Notes: a model not told the origin generated them from the letters alone. A stretch of DNA of 64,000 bases from Natrinema versiforme JCM 10478 (GCF_000337195.1 NZ_AOID01000005.1:83814-147813), one strand, 5' to 3'; shown: positions 1 to 10,615, counted from the first letter of the stretch. Numbers and translations are program-made.

Positions 1-1377
1 GGCGGCCTCGAGGGCGGCTCGGTCGGTCCGGTCCGGCACCTCGGCGGTGAGCGGGTAACTCCGCGAGAGTGCTCGCGGGAAGGGGCCGAAGGGCGGTTCG
101 ACCCGCCACGAGTCGTCGAACTCGTCGCCGCGGGGCGCGTCGCCTTCGGTGAGCAGCAGGGAGTCGGGGACGGAGAGCCGCTCGAGGCGCTGGTGGTGGC
201 GGACGACTTCGGGCCGGCGCGCGCTCTCGTGGGAGGTGTAGAAGAACGCGCTTTTCGAGACGGGGTCCGAGCGCTCGAGTTGGTCGGCGTGATCGAGCAG
301 CGTGCGGTAGCCGTCGAGCATCGTCGGGTGGGCGCGGGCGCGCTGTTCGACGAGTTCCATGAGGTTCCCGGCGCGGATCGCCTGCTTGATCCGGCGGATC
401 TCGGCGAAGGTGACGTGGAGGTTGTGGGCGGCGAGTTCGGTCTCGCGCTCGGCGTCGGGGAGCGCGCGCAACTCGGCCGGCGAGTGCTCGGTACAGACGG
501 CACACGAACAGGGGAGGTAGTCGAGGTCGTCGAGAGCCCGGGTGCCCCGCACCGTGAGATAGCGGTCGTCACGGGCGTACAGCGCGTAGGCCGCGGAATC
601 GAACAGGTCACAGCCCATCGCGACGGCGAGCGCGAACATCATCGGATGGCCGGCACCGAAGAGGTGGACGGGCGCGTCGGCACCCAGCCCGCGTTTGGCG
701 GCGGCGACGACGTCGATCATGTCGTCGTACCGGTAGTCGTTCATCAGCGGGACGACCGCGCCGACCGGGAAGACATCGAGAGCGGTCCCCTCGGCGTGGC
801 TGCCGGCCCGCTCGCGGAGGGCCGGATAGGTCGACCCCTGTACCGGCGCGCTGACGAGCATCTCGCCAGTGTCGGTGGCCTCGGCGATCTCGAGTCGTTC
901 CTGGGTGGTCTCGAGGTCGCTCTCAGCGCGGTCGCGGGAGACGTCCGGCGGCGTCGGAATGTCGACGGGCGTGGCGATATCGGAGCCGATCTCGTGCTGG
1001 AAGTCGAGGATCTCCTCGGTCGTGACGTCGATTTCGCCGTACTCCGAGAGCTGGAAGGAACCGGAGTCGGTCATGATCGCGCCCGGGAAATCGAGCAGGT
1101 CGTGGAGGCCCTCCTCGAGCGCGCGTTCGCGGAGGGTATCGTCCCCGTGGATGATATAGGAGTTCGTGATGAGGATCTCCGCGCCGAACTCGTCGGCGAG
1201 CCGGCGAGGGCTGATCGTATCCAAATTCGGGTTGATCACCGGCAGCAGGGCCGGGGTTTCGACGGTGGCGTCGGCTCGGGGAACGGTGAGTTCGCCGATG
1301 CGGCCGCCGGCGTCGGTGTCCCGGACTTCGAAGCACTCGCGCATTGGCCCCGTGTTGGCCCGTCCGACGTAAGTCAT
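1..1377 (-). CDS. tgtA: tRNA-guanine(15) transglycosylase, archaeosine pathway (3' end beyond window)
   Basis: TgtA exchanges guanine-15 in the D-loop of archaeal tRNAs for preQ0, the first tRNA step of archaeosine synthesis. The reverse strand reads as one open frame. It shows the TGT fold signatures: an early stretch around [14 protein letters not shown], the nucleophile region [29 protein letters not shown], the HLFGAGHP motif, and a zinc-site stretch beginning CSCAVCTEH. About 459 codons are visible, and the C-terminus (PUA side) runs off the left edge. The ATG at 1377 gives a start [15 protein letters not shown]; an in-frame ATG at 1344 (MRECFEV) is equally plausible and closer to many relatives. 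RaSEA, which acts later in the same pathway, is encoded 1.7 kb away on the other strand. Identification is confident; the start is not. Confidence 0.93.
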   Translation of the reverse strand, partial: MTYVGRANTGPMRECFEVRDTDAGGRIGELTVPRADATVETPALLPVINPNLDTISPRRLADEFGAEILITNSYIIHGDDTLRERALEEGLHDLLDFPGAIMTDSGSFQLSEYGEIDVTTEEILDFQHEIGSDIATPVDIPTPPDVSRDRAESDLETTQERLEIAEATDTGEMLVSAPVQGSTYPALRERAGSHAEGTALDVFPVGAVVPLMNDYRYDDMIDVVAAAKRGLGADAPVHLFGAGHPMMFALAVAMGCDLFDSAAYALYARDDRYLTVRGTRALDDLDYLPCSCAVCTEHSPAELRALPDAERETELAAHNLHVTFAEIRRIKQAIRAGNLMELVEQRARAHPTMLDGYRTLLDHADQLERSDPVSKSAFFYTSHESARRPEVVRHHQRLERLSVPDSLLLTEGDAPRGDEFDDSWRVEPPFGPFPRALSRSYPLTAEVPDRTDRAALEAA

Positions 1378-1692
1378 GACGGATTTCGACCGGCCTGGGG
1401 CTACGACAGAGTGATCGGACACCTGTCAGTAGCCGACAGCAGCGATACACGCCCCGTTCTGTCCCACTGGCCGAGTCGCTCCCGGCAGCCACAAGCACGG
1501 CATTCGTCCGTGGTGATGAGCGCCATATCGTGGCACGGAAATACGTTCTTCGTGGCGGCTGTGACCGTCGTCGGTCTCGATAGATGAACGCGAGATTAGA
1601 GACTGTTGCACGGTTCCAACACTTGTTTTCTCCGAGATAATTCCGTAACAGTCGCTTCGTTTTAGCCCGCATTCGAGGGTAGGTGAGAGCGC
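1378..1692. promoter_or_regulatory. Divergent intergenic promoter region tgtA / secreted acidic protein
   Basis: This 315-bp spacer separates divergent genes. On the + strand a TATA-like TCGTTTTAG (about 1656-1664) lies about 30 nt before the ATG at 1693. An AGGTGAG Shine-Dalgarno-like stretch (1681-1687) sits 5 nt before that ATG. No further gene or repeat is visible. Confidence 0.4.
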
Positions 1693-2931
1693 ATGGTTTC
1701 ACGACCGCAGAAAATCGGCGTTGTGTTCGTCGCGCTGCTGGTCGCACTCGCGGGGGGTCCTGCCCTCGCCGGTGCGACAGCGAGCGCTGGCGACGACGCC
1801 GGAGACATGAGCGAATCCGAATCGAGCGCGACCCTCAAGAACGTACAGGTCGAGACACTGGACCTCGAGAACGTCACGGTCGAGAACGCGACGATCGAGG
1901 AACTGAACGTCGAGGAGTTCGACGCTAACGTCTCGGCGCTCCAGGACGAACTCGAGAGCAACGACACCGAGTCGAACGCTACCGAGACCGTTGACGACAA
2001 CGAGTCCAACGCGAGCAGCGAGAACGTGACCCTCTCGGACATCCAACTCGAGCAACTCGAGCTCGAGGGGGTCTCCGTTGAGGAACTCGAAGAAGGCGGT
2101 GAGGACAACGCGTCGGCGGACGACGAGATGAACGCGTCCGCTAACGAGACCGACGCGAACGAAAGCGCCAGCAACGAGTCCGTGATCGACGAGAACGCGA
2201 GCGAGGTCACGGTTCAGAACCTCACCATCGAGACAATGGACGTCGAGACGCTGACCGTCGAGGAGCTGACCGCCGGTGAGGACGCCGGCAACGAGTCCTC
2301 GATGGCCGACAACGAGTCCGCAGACAACGAGAGCGACGACCTCGAGATCTCCACGGACGACAACGAGTCCATGGACAACGAAAGCGCCGATCTCGAACTC
2401 TCCGAGGACGACAACGCGACCGACACCGAGTCGACCGAAAGCGAGACCGAGTCCCAGGAGATCGAGGAACTCACGATCGAGCAGTTCGACGCCGAGGAGG
2501 TCACGATCGAATCGATGACCGTCGATTCGGTCGAGGAAGCGAACGACAGCGCCAGTACGGACGATAACGAAACGGAGACCGACGACCTCGAGATCTCCAC
2601 GGACGACAACGAGTCCGCGGACAACGAGAGCGACGATCTCGAGATCTCCGAGGAGGAAGACAATATGACCGACGAGATGGACACCGAGAGTAACGCGAGC
2701 TCCGGCGAGACCATCTCGACCCTCTCTGCGTCCTCGATCACGATCGAGAACGCGACCAGTGACACCCTCACGCTCGGAGACGCGAGCGAACTCGAGGATG
2801 TCGAGAGCGACGAGACGATGGCGTCGGGCGACGAAATGAACGAGACGGAGACTGACGACAACGCAAGCGACGACAGCGACACGGATCTCGAAATCACTGA
2901 AGACGACGACGCGAACGAGAGCGACGCCTAA
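1693..2931 (+). CDS. Secreted, very acidic repeat protein rich in N-glycosylation sequons
   Basis: No catalytic family is recognised. Residues 1-28 form a Sec-type signal (basic MVSRPQK, then a hydrophobic stretch ending in ALAGATA). The rest of the 412 residues is almost entirely Asp, Glu, Asn, Ser and Thr with spaced aliphatic positions. Short units of the type (L/V)(T/E)(V/I)EEL or (D/E)LENVTVENATIEEL recur near residues 48-76, 113-133, 175-195 and 255-277, resembling a beta-helix or pentapeptide-like ladder. A longer unit containing DLEISTDDNES is present twice (about 216-245 and 297-325). NxS/T sequons are dense, so heavy N-glycosylation at the cell surface is likely. No C-terminal anchor is seen, so it is probably released or S-layer associated. 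Function is unknown. Confidence 0.85.
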   Translation: MVSRPQKIGVVFVALLVALAGGPALAGATASAGDDAGDMSESESSATLKNVQVETLDLENVTVENATIEELNVEEFDANVSALQDELESNDTESNATETVDDNESNASSENVTLSDIQLEQLELEGVSVEELEEGGEDNASADDEMNASANETDANESASNESVIDENASEVTVQNLTIETMDVETLTVEELTAGEDAGNESSMADNESADNESDDLEISTDDNESMDNESADLELSEDDNATDTESTESETESQEIEELTIEQFDAEEVTIESMTVDSVEEANDSASTDDNETETDDLEISTDDNESADNESDDLEISEEEDNMTDEMDTESNASSGETISTLSASSITIENATSDTLTLGDASELEDVESDETMASGDEMNETETDDNASDDSDTDLEITEDDDANESDA

Positions 2932-3092
2932 CCTGCGTTCAGCGGCACGGAATATTCCGTTTTTCTGTGAGATCGTTGCGAACTCGAGCCGCGTCTTCCG
3001 TGTGCTTCCCTGCTGTCCCACCGCGTTGCACGGCGGCCGTGGCCGGGCACAGACGAAGGCGCTTTAGGCGCTGGACCGCTTTTCGTTTCCTA

Positions 3093-4193
<1,101 letters not shown>

Positions 4194-4249
4194 CGCCGCA
4201 CAGCGGGAGTCAGGGCCACGTACTTTACCGCCGGCCGATAACGTCCGCT

Positions 4250-4414
4250 ATGGCACTCCCATCGTTTTCGGACTACTGGAACGAACTCGAGCCCGCGGTG
4301 TTGATCGTCGTCGGCTTTCTGCTGTTCGTCTTTCCCGAGCCGGCGACCTCTGCGCTCGGTGCGGGACTCATGTTACTCGGCGGGAGCTGGTGGTTCTACG
4401 AGTGGGGGCGGTAA
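4250..4414 (+). CDS. Small membrane protein
   Basis: This 54-residue protein starts MALPSFSDYW and has two hydrophobic stretches, about residues 15-30 and 33-48, separated by a PEPATSALG turn, ending in WWFYEWGR. It looks like a two-helix hairpin membrane protein of the kind common in haloarchaea. Its stop lies 12 bp from the stop of the convergent histidine kinase gene, which argues for a compact real gene. A TATA-like TACTTTACC sits about 28 nt before the ATG. Function is unknown. Confidence 0.7.
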   Translation: MALPSFSDYWNELEPAVLIVVGFLLFVFPEPATSALGAGLMLLGGSWWFYEWGR

Positions 4415-4426
4415 TGGCGAACCGGC

Positions 4427-7400
4427 TCAGTCGCCGGTCGCCGTGCCGTCCGACGCGGACTGGATCGACGCGGTGTCGGCCCGGGGAACCTCGAGCGTGA
4501 CCACGGTCCCGCGGGGATCGTTGTCGGTAAACGAGAGTTGCCCGCCCGCTTGCGTGACGACCCAGTTGACGAGCCAGAGCCCGATGCCGCTGGCGTGACG
4601 GAGTTGCGTGATCTCCCGGTCGCCCTGGAGCAGTTCCCGCTCTTCGTCGGGCATCCCGGGACCGTCGTCGGCGATCGACAGCGTCAGTACCCCGTCGTCC
4701 GGCGGGTCACACAGCGTCACGTCGACGGACGGGCGCGGCCGGTCGCTGTGCTCGACGGCGTTTTCGAGCACCTGAAAGACGGCCGTTCGGAGGTATTCGT
4801 CGGCCCGGGCGAAGGCCTGGTCCGGGAGCGAACAGGTGATGTCGACATCGGCGGTGCTCTCGAGGCGGGTGACCGCCTGTTCGACGGCGTCGGTGAGATC
4901 GATGGGGCCGGCCGCGACCTCGTCGCGGTCGAGGACCCGTTCGACGGCGCGGGTCTTCTCCGCGAGGCCGATGAGTTCGTTCGTCCGGGACTGGACGGTC
5001 TCGACGTACTCCCGATCCGTGTCGGCGACGGCGTCCGCGAGCATTTCCGCACAGCCGTTGATGATGTTCATGCCGTTGCGAAGATCGTGGCGCAAGACGC
5101 GATTGAGGATCTCGAGGCGCTTCTGTCGCTGCTTTTGGGCGGTGATATCGGTGTAGAGCCCGAAGGCCCGATCCGACGAGCCGTCGGTCGCCATCGGGAC
5201 GACGCGCAGCCTGAAATCCCGCAGTCCGTCCGCGGTCCGCCGCTTGACTTCCGCCTCGCTGATATCGCCGCTGCTGCCCTGCCGATTTAACGCGTCGGCT
5301 TCGGCCGTCCTGTCGGCCGGGACGATGAACTGATCGAGCGACGCGCCGGACAGTTCCGCCTCGTCGTAGCCAAAGCACCGTTCGAACGCCGGGTTGACGG
5401 CCTCGACGATCGGGCCGTCCTCGAGGTGTCTGACGCTGACGACGGCGTCGGGAACGTGCTCGAACAGCGCCGCGAACCGGTCGCGTTCGGTCCGCAGGCG
5501 CTCCTCGAAGTCGATCCGATCGAGCGCGTCGATGACGTGAGAGAGCAACAGCTCCGCCAGTTCCTCGTCGGCCGCGGTGAACGCGTCCGGCTCCGTCGAA
5601 ACCGCCTGAAACACGCCGCGATCCCCGACCGGCACGCTCAGGATCGAGCGACAGCCGTCGATTTTCGGGACCGCGTCGCTTGCGGGGCAGTCGTCGACGC
5701 GGACGGGCCGTTGCCTGCGGTAGGTCTTTCCGGCGATCCCCTCGTCGACCGGCCGCCGTCCCTCGAGGTCGGATTCGAGGCCGGCGGACGCGGCTTCCGT
5801 GAGGAAGGACTCGTCGCGGACCGTCTCGATGAAACAGACGTCGAAGTCGAGGACGTCTTCGGCCGCTTCGACGGCCACGTCGTAGATCTCCCCGCGGCTC
5901 TCGCAGTCGTCGAGCCGGGAGGCGACGCTGTGGAGGCCTTCGATCTTCGCTTTCCGGTCGACCAGTTGCCGCTCCATGCGCTTGCGGTCGCTGATGTCGC
6001 GGGCAATACCGACCGTGCCGTCGATCTCGCCGTCGGCGTACAGCAGCGCCATGTTGACCTCGGCCGGCGTTCGCTCGCCGTCGGGGCCCGTAAGCGTGAC
6101 TTCGTAGGTCGCGACGCGGCGGTCGTCGTCGGCCGCGAGTTCCTGGGCGTGTCGGCGACCCCGTTCGACGCTCTCGTCCGTGAGAATCAGCGAGGCGTGT
6201 TCGCCGAGGAGTTCCTCGCGACTGTAGCCGGTCTTGCCCCGCATGGTCTCGTTGGCCGTGACGAACCGGCCGTCGGTGTCGAGCTGGTAGACGCAGTCGC
6301 CGACCGTTTCGACGACGGTCTTCGTCCGCTCGAGTTCGCGTTCGCGCGCCGCTCGATCGAGCGCCGCTTCGGCCGTCGTGGCGAGGACGTGGAGCAAATG
6401 GATCTCGGCCTCGTCGAGGTCGTCCGTATCCGCCGATGCGGCCGACAACAGGCCGTGGTCGCCGAGCGGCTGGAGGAGTGCCGTTCCCACGTCGAGACCG
6501 GTGTCATAGGGAATCCGCGACATGTCCTCGACGAGAGTCGGCTCATCGTCGGTGTAGGCCTCCCAGAGGACGCCGTCTCCCGGCTCGACCGACGAGATGT
6601 CGTCGGTGTGTTCGTCGAGTGTCGACGTGACGCCGGCCAACTCGAGCGTTTCGCGGTCCTCGTCGTACATCCTGATCGCGCCGAGGGCCCGATCGATCAC
6701 ATCCTCGGTCGCCGCCATCACGATGTCGGCGATCTCGTCGGCCGATTCGGCTCGCAGTAGCTCTTGGGTCGTCTCCTGGAGCGCCTCGAGGGCGTTCGCT
6801 CGCTTGCGGTCCGCCGTGATATCCTGTCCGAACGAGAGGACGCTGACGACCTCGCCGTCTTCGACCAGCGGCGTGTTGAACCACTCGCAGGTCATCGGCG
6901 TGCCGTCCTTGCGGACGTTGTGGCTCACCTGCCGGGACGATCGTCCGTCTATCGAGCCGTCGACGAGGTCGTCCCAGTACCCGCGGACGTCGGATCGCTC
7001 CGATTCCGGGACGAGCAGGTCGAGCGCGGATTCGCCCGCGGCCTCGTCGGCGGTGTACCCGAACAGTTCTGTCGCGGCCGGGTTCCAGTTTCGCACCTCG
7101 AACGCGAGGTTCCACTCGATGATCGCGAGCGGCGACTGCTCGACGAGCAACGCGAGGCGGTCCGAGGGGTCGTCGGCCGGCTCCAGCGAGCCGGGCTCGA
7201 CCGTGCCGGCGGTCGTTCCCGCCTCAGTGGTCGTCGCCGCATCGGCTCGTCGCTCCTCGAGCAACGCCTCTAGTCGAGTCACGAGCGTTTCGTGTCCCTG
7301 CGAGCGGGGAACGTAGCCGTCTGCTCCGGCCGCGACGATCGCGCCGGCGAGCGCTTCGCTCCCGTCGGCAGGAAACGCGATGATCGGAATATCGGACCGG

Positions 7401-7618
7401 CGGTCTCGAATCGCCCGACAGCAGTCGACGGGGTCAGTATCGGGGAACGAGTCCCCGATCACGACACAGTCGGCAGTCGAGAGGCATTCGAGACACGCAT
7501 CGGTCGTCCGAACCGTCTCGATCGTCACGCCACGCTCCGCGAGGGGGCGTTCGAGGACGGCTCCGGCGTCGGAACCGACGGCGACGACTCGGGTGTCCGG
7601 TCCGCTATTCGTGCCCAT
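4427..7618 (-). CDS. Multi-sensor hybrid-type histidine kinase (REC-PAS-GAF-PAS-GAF-PAS-HisKA-HATPase)
   Basis: This 1063-residue soluble kinase has an N-terminal receiver-like domain (about 10-122) with a candidate phospho-acceptor D56 in CVVIGDSFPDTDP. PAS domains follow at about 155-270, 435-548 and 712-828, with GAF domains at about 285-425 and 565-700. The HisKA dimerisation helix carries H844 in VLRHDLRN, the haloarchaeal HxLRN style. The ATPase domain has the N box LENAVEHS (N953), the G1 box DDGPGMP and the G2 box GIGLWLV. There is no transmembrane segment, so it is probably a cytoplasmic sensor of small ligands or redox state. No response regulator gene lies beside it. A receiver at the N-terminus suggests it is itself controlled by another kinase. 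Confidence 0.92.
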   Translation of the reverse strand: MGTNSGPDTRVVAVGSDAGAVLERPLAERGVTIETVRTTDACLECLSTADCVVIGDSFPDTDPVDCCRAIRDRRSDIPIIAFPADGSEALAGAIVAAGADGYVPRSQGHETLVTRLEALLEERRADAATTTEAGTTAGTVEPGSLEPADDPSDRLALLVEQSPLAIIEWNLAFEVRNWNPAATELFGYTADEAAGESALDLLVPESERSDVRGYWDDLVDGSIDGRSSRQVSHNVRKDGTPMTCEWFNTPLVEDGEVVSVLSFGQDITADRKRANALEALQETTQELLRAESADEIADIVMAATEDVIDRALGAIRMYDEDRETLELAGVTSTLDEHTDDISSVEPGDGVLWEAYTDDEPTLVEDMSRIPYDTGLDVGTALLQPLGDHGLLSAASADTDDLDEAEIHLLHVLATTAEAALDRAARERELERTKTVVETVGDCVYQLDTDGRFVTANETMRGKTGYSREELLGEHASLILTDESVERGRRHAQELAADDDRRVATYEVTLTGPDGERTPAEVNMALLYADGEIDGTVGIARDISDRKRMERQLVDRKAKIEGLHSVASRLDDCESRGEIYDVAVEAAEDVLDFDVCFIETVRDESFLTEAASAGLESDLEGRRPVDEGIAGKTYRRQRPVRVDDCPASDAVPKIDGCRSILSVPVGDRGVFQAVSTEPDAFTAADEELAELLLSHVIDALDRIDFEERLRTERDRFAALFEHVPDAVVSVRHLEDGPIVEAVNPAFERCFGYDEAELSGASLDQFIVPADRTAEADALNRQGSSGDISEAEVKRRTADGLRDFRLRVVPMATDGSSDRAFGLYTDITAQKQRQKRLEILNRVLRHDLRNGMNIINGCAEMLADAVADTDREYVETVQSRTNELIGLAEKTRAVERVLDRDEVAAGPIDLTDAVEQAVTRLESTADVDITCSLPDQAFARADEYLRTAVFQVLENAVEHSDRPRPSVDVTLCDPPDDGVLTLSIADDGPGMPDEERELLQGDREITQLRHASGIGLWLVNWVVTQAGGQLSFTDNDPRGTVVTLEVPRADTASIQSASDGTATGD

Positions 7619-7737
7619 CCCCTGTATCCAGTTCGACTCCGACGGACTCCGACACTATTACTCTTTGACTCGACTCACGAACTGAGTTGGTTCCGGCGGC
7701 CGGTCGGGTATTCTGCGGAAAACAGCCGACTGAAGTC

Positions 7738-8430
7738 CTATACACCGCTTGCTTCCGATTCGAATCCGCGGAGAACCCCCTGTCCGTCGGTGGGTCCGAC
7801 ATCGGGCAGCGTCGCGCGCTCCGGGTGTGGCATCAACACCGCGACGGACTCGCGATCGCCGAGGACGCCGGCGACGTTGTGCTTGGACCCGTTCGGATTC
7901 ACGTCCGGCCCCGTCTCGCCGTTCTCGTCGCAGTAGCGAAAGAGCACCCGGCCCTCGTCCTCGAGTTCGGCCAATCGGTCGTCGTCGATCTCGTAGCGGC
8001 CCTCGCCGTGGGCGATCGGCACCTCGATGACCTCGCCCTCTTCGTAGGCGGCGGTCCACGGGGTGTCCGCGCGCTCGACGCGCAGGTAGACGTGTTCACA
8101 CTGGAAGCGGGCGCTCTCGTTCGTCGTGAACGCGCCCTCGGTCAGACCGGACTCGCAGCCGATCTGTGCGCCGTTACAGACGCCCAGCACCGGCACGCCG
8201 TCGGCCGCGGCCTCGCGGACGTCGGCCATGATCGGCGAGCGGGCCGCCATCGCGCCCGCCCGGAGGTAATCGCCGTAGGAGAACCCGCCGGGGAGGACGA
8301 CGCCCGTCGTGTCCTCGGGGAGGCCGTCTTCGTGCCAGACGATCTCGGCGTCGATGTCGAGGTGTGCCAGCGCGCGCTCGGCGTCGCGATCGCAGTTCGA
8401 GCCGCCGAATCGGATGATCGAGACCGTCAT
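7738..8430 (-). CDS. purQ: Phosphoribosylformylglycinamidine synthase, glutaminase subunit PurQ
   Basis: PurQ releases ammonia from glutamine and passes it to PurL for conversion of FGAR to FGAM in purine synthesis. The 230-residue sequence is a class I glutamine amidotransferase: oxyanion region LPGGFSYGDYLRAGAMA, nucleophile Cys in GVCNGAQIG, and the His-Glu pair in MPHPER. Its ATG directly abuts the TAG stop of purS with no spacer, so the two genes form a translationally coupled pair. PurL is not in the window. Confidence 0.96.
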   Translation of the reverse strand: MTVSIIRFGGSNCDRDAERALAHLDIDAEIVWHEDGLPEDTTGVVLPGGFSYGDYLRAGAMAARSPIMADVREAAADGVPVLGVCNGAQIGCESGLTEGAFTTNESARFQCEHVYLRVERADTPWTAAYEEGEVIEVPIAHGEGRYEIDDDRLAELEDEGRVLFRYCDENGETGPDVNPNGSKHNVAGVLGDRESVAVLMPHPERATLPDVGPTDGQGVLRGFESEASGV

Positions 8431-8682
8431 CTACCGTTCGGCGACCTCCACGTCGTAGTCGTGGATGGTCGGATTCGCCAGCAGCCGTTCGGCCATCTCG
8501 TCGGCGCGCTCGCGGGCATCGTCCGCGGAATCGGCCTCGAGGTCGACCTCGAAGCGGTCGGCCGATCGCAGTTCCTCGAGTTCGAATCCCAGCCGCTCTA
8601 AGGCCTGCTTCGTCGTCTCGGCCTCGGGGTCTAAGACGCCCCGTTTGAGTCGAACCGTCACCGTCGCCGTGTAGGCGGTCAT
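8431..8682 (-). CDS. purS: Phosphoribosylformylglycinamidine synthase subunit PurS
   Basis: This 83-residue protein is the small bridging subunit of the three-part FGAM synthase (PurS-PurQ-PurL). It holds the glutaminase and synthetase together and helps channel ammonia. The start MTAYTATVTVRLKRGVLDPE and the following SADRFEVDLEADS core are typical of PurS. It is the first gene of the purS-purQ operon, and the ATG at 8682 follows a short upstream region with no other gene. Confidence 0.95.
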   Translation of the reverse strand: MTAYTATVTVRLKRGVLDPEAETTKQALERLGFELEELRSADRFEVDLEADSADDARERADEMAERLLANPTIHDYDVEVAER

Positions 8683-8814
8683 TACCTGTTACCCCGTAAC
8701 CGTGCTCAAAAACGCTTTCGCCTTGGCTGCGTAATGCACGTTCGTGGACACCGGCGCGGGACTCGGCGGCAGGCCCCGGGTCCCGGCTCGCGTCGGCAGT
8801 CGCCTGCGAACCGA

Positions 8815-9129
8815 TCAGGCCACTCGCGCGACGACGATGTCGCCCGTCGCGTGGACGGTGACCGTGTACGCGTCCAACTGGAAGGACACCTGCCCGGTGT
8901 TTCGGTTGGCAGCGCTGTTTGCCGGCGCGAACAGCGCCTCGAGGCTCTCGGGATCGATCCGGTCGTAGAGCCGTTCGACGTCGGTGGGGTCGCTCCCGGA
9001 GAGTTCCGCAACCGTCGAGACGATCGTGGTCGTCAGCGAGTCGGTCCCCGCCCAGTCGTGCGAGACAAACGCCGTCTTTCGCTCGCGATCGATTCGTGAT
9101 CGGCCGTGGTCGTCCGGAGTCACTGTCAT
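8815..9129 (-). CDS. HalOD1 domain protein
   Basis: This short protein (104 residues) matches the HalOD1 output-domain pattern: an early TTTIVSTVAELSGSDPTDV stretch, then LYDRIDPESLEALF and a C-terminal Tyr-Thr-Val-rich strand ending in DIVVARVA. HalOD1 proteins are haloarchaeal and are thought to be signalling output modules; the biochemical role is unknown. The frame extends to a GTG at 9138, but I prefer the ATG at 9129 because AGGTGA lies 5 nt before it. A TATA-like ATTTATACA (about 9191-9199, read on the reverse strand) lies upstream. Confidence 0.8.
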   Translation of the reverse strand: MTVTPDDHGRSRIDRERKTAFVSHDWAGTDSLTTTIVSTVAELSGSDPTDVERLYDRIDPESLEALFAPANSAANRNTGQVSFQLDAYTVTVHATGDIVVARVA

Positions 9130-9467
9130 TGTATTCACCTATCGATTGGCGACTGTCACGCCGCGTGACTGAACACTCGTACCACAGTCGGGTGTATAAA
9201 TCCCTGTCAGACATGTTTCATAATTTTGTACGACAAAATAAACCCGTTCAGGGGACAGGGGCGGGGTCGGTTCGGGGTTGCTGTCATACGTCCGCGGGCA
9301 GGTCACTTGTGCTCGCGCCGTTGCTCGACGAGGACGACCGCTCGCCGATCGCCGCCGGAGAGTGGGGCCGATTCGCACGGGCCCCTCCGGAAAGCAGGAC
9401 TTTTAGCCGCCCGCGGACTGCACTCGCTCGTGATGCATCGCGATTCGCTCGAGCGGAGGTGGCAGCG
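9130..9467. promoter_or_regulatory. Divergent promoter region with an inverted-repeat operator candidate
   Basis: This 338-bp spacer lies between the divergent HalOD1 and purU genes. The HalOD1 promoter has a TATA-like box at 9191-9199. Upstream of it is a perfect inverted repeat, ATTTTGT-acg-ACAAAAT (9223-9239), flanked by GTTT and AAAC, in an AT-rich patch: a candidate regulator site. Toward purU, CTTTTAG (9400-9406) is a TATA-like box giving a leader of about 38 nt. GGAGGTG (9456-9461) is a strong Shine-Dalgarno match to purU. Confidence 0.5.
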
Positions 9468-10418
9468 TTGACGACCGACGTGACCGAAATCACGGTAATC
9501 GGAGACGACGACACCGGACTGGTCGCCAACGTGACCAGCCTCCTGTTCGAGCGCGGCGTCAACATCGAGGACCTCGATCAGGCGGTCCGCGACGGCGTCT
9601 TCCGGATGTATCTCGCCGTCGATACCTCCGAGATGGTCTGTACCGAGGGGACCCTCCGCGAGGATCTCCACGAGCTCGGCGAGGACCTCGACCTCGACGT
9701 GCAGGTCCGGTTCCCCGCCGACCGCGAGACCCAACAGATCGCCGTCCTCGTCACGAAGGAGAGCCACTGCCTCGAGGCGCTGTTCGAGGCGTGGGCCAAC
9801 GACGAACTCGGCGCTGACATCGGCGTCGTGATCGGCAACCACGACGACCTCCAGCCGCTGGCCGAGCACTACGACGTGCCGTTCCACGACATCGGCGATG
9901 AGGGCGGCCAGCAAAACGAGGACCGGCTACTGGAACTCCTCGGCGAGTACGATGTCGACTTGATCGTCCTCGCGCGGTACATGCGCATTCTGAGCCCGAA
10001 CGTCGTCTTCCGCTACGAGGATCGGATCATCAACGTCCACCCCTCCCTGCTGCCGGCGTTCCCCGGCGCGGAGGCCTACCGACAGGCCGTCGAGGAGGGC
10101 GTTCGCGTGGCCGGGGTCACCGCCCACTACGTCACGACCGACCTCGATCAGGGGCCGATCATCACCCAGCGCGCCTTCGACGTCCCCGACGACGCCGACT
10201 TGGACGTGATGAAACGCCGCGGCCAGCCACTCGAGGCCGACGCCCTGCTCGAGGCCGTCCAACTCCACTTAAACGGCGACGTGTCGGTCCACCGCGGTCG
10301 AACGTCGGTCCGGGAGAACGGTACCCAGTACCAACTCGGCCTCCCCGAGGAACTCGACGAGTTCACGCCGGACCGGCCGGTCGACGGCATCGGTAGCGCG
10401 GTCGCCGAAGACGACTGA
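9468..10418 (+). CDS. purU: Formyltetrahydrofolate deformylase (PurU-like)
   Basis: PurU hydrolyses 10-formyl-tetrahydrofolate to formate and tetrahydrofolate. The 316-residue protein has an N-terminal ACT regulatory domain (about residues 5-85, starting ITVIGDDDTGLVANVTSLLF) and a formyltransferase fold (about 90-285). The latter shows LVTKESHCLEALF, the substrate loop VHPSLLPAFPG and the catalytic Asn-His-Asp set around INVHPS, TAHYV and DLDQGPIITQ. The start is probably TTG at 9468: GGAGGTG ends 7 nt upstream, and MTTD(V/L)TEIT is the usual beginning. GTG at 9459 is in frame but overlaps the ribosome site. A short C-terminal tail of about 30 residues follows the fold. The purine context (purS, purQ, purC nearby) fits a one-carbon role; PurN-like activity cannot be excluded from sequence. 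Confidence 0.88.
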   Translation: MTTDVTEITVIGDDDTGLVANVTSLLFERGVNIEDLDQAVRDGVFRMYLAVDTSEMVCTEGTLREDLHELGEDLDLDVQVRFPADRETQQIAVLVTKESHCLEALFEAWANDELGADIGVVIGNHDDLQPLAEHYDVPFHDIGDEGGQQNEDRLLELLGEYDVDLIVLARYMRILSPNVVFRYEDRIINVHPSLLPAFPGAEAYRQAVEEGVRVAGVTAHYVTTDLDQGPIITQRAFDVPDDADLDVMKRRGQPLEADALLEAVQLHLNGDVSVHRGRTSVRENGTQYQLGLPEELDEFTPDRPVDGIGSAVAEDD

Positions 10419-10615
10419 ACGGCGGTTTTTGCGGCCCGTTTCGGATTGAGAGACACTGCGAGCGATCGCTCACAGCGGGCTCGAGCCGTCATCTAGCTGT
10501 GTCGGAATCCAATCAGCGACGTGTGATTCGCGACACTCTTGGGTCGGCCTCGAAACAGCGCGGGACCGACAGCGCTCGATCGCAGGCGCGTGACCGCAGG
10601 AAAGACTGGTATGAC

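Noticed and set aside
193..1587. Long open frame on the + strand opposite tgtA
   Set aside because: It is the antisense of a conserved enzyme and its product is Arg/Gly/Val-rich without known motifs, as expected in high-GC DNA.
1699..3021. Open frame antisense to the secreted acidic protein
   Set aside because: It reads as Leu/Val/Arg repeats forced by the acidic codons on the other strand; no signal peptide or start context.
5426..6760. 444-codon frame opposite the large histidine kinase
   Set aside because: The kinase frame has clear domain motifs; the antisense frame has none.
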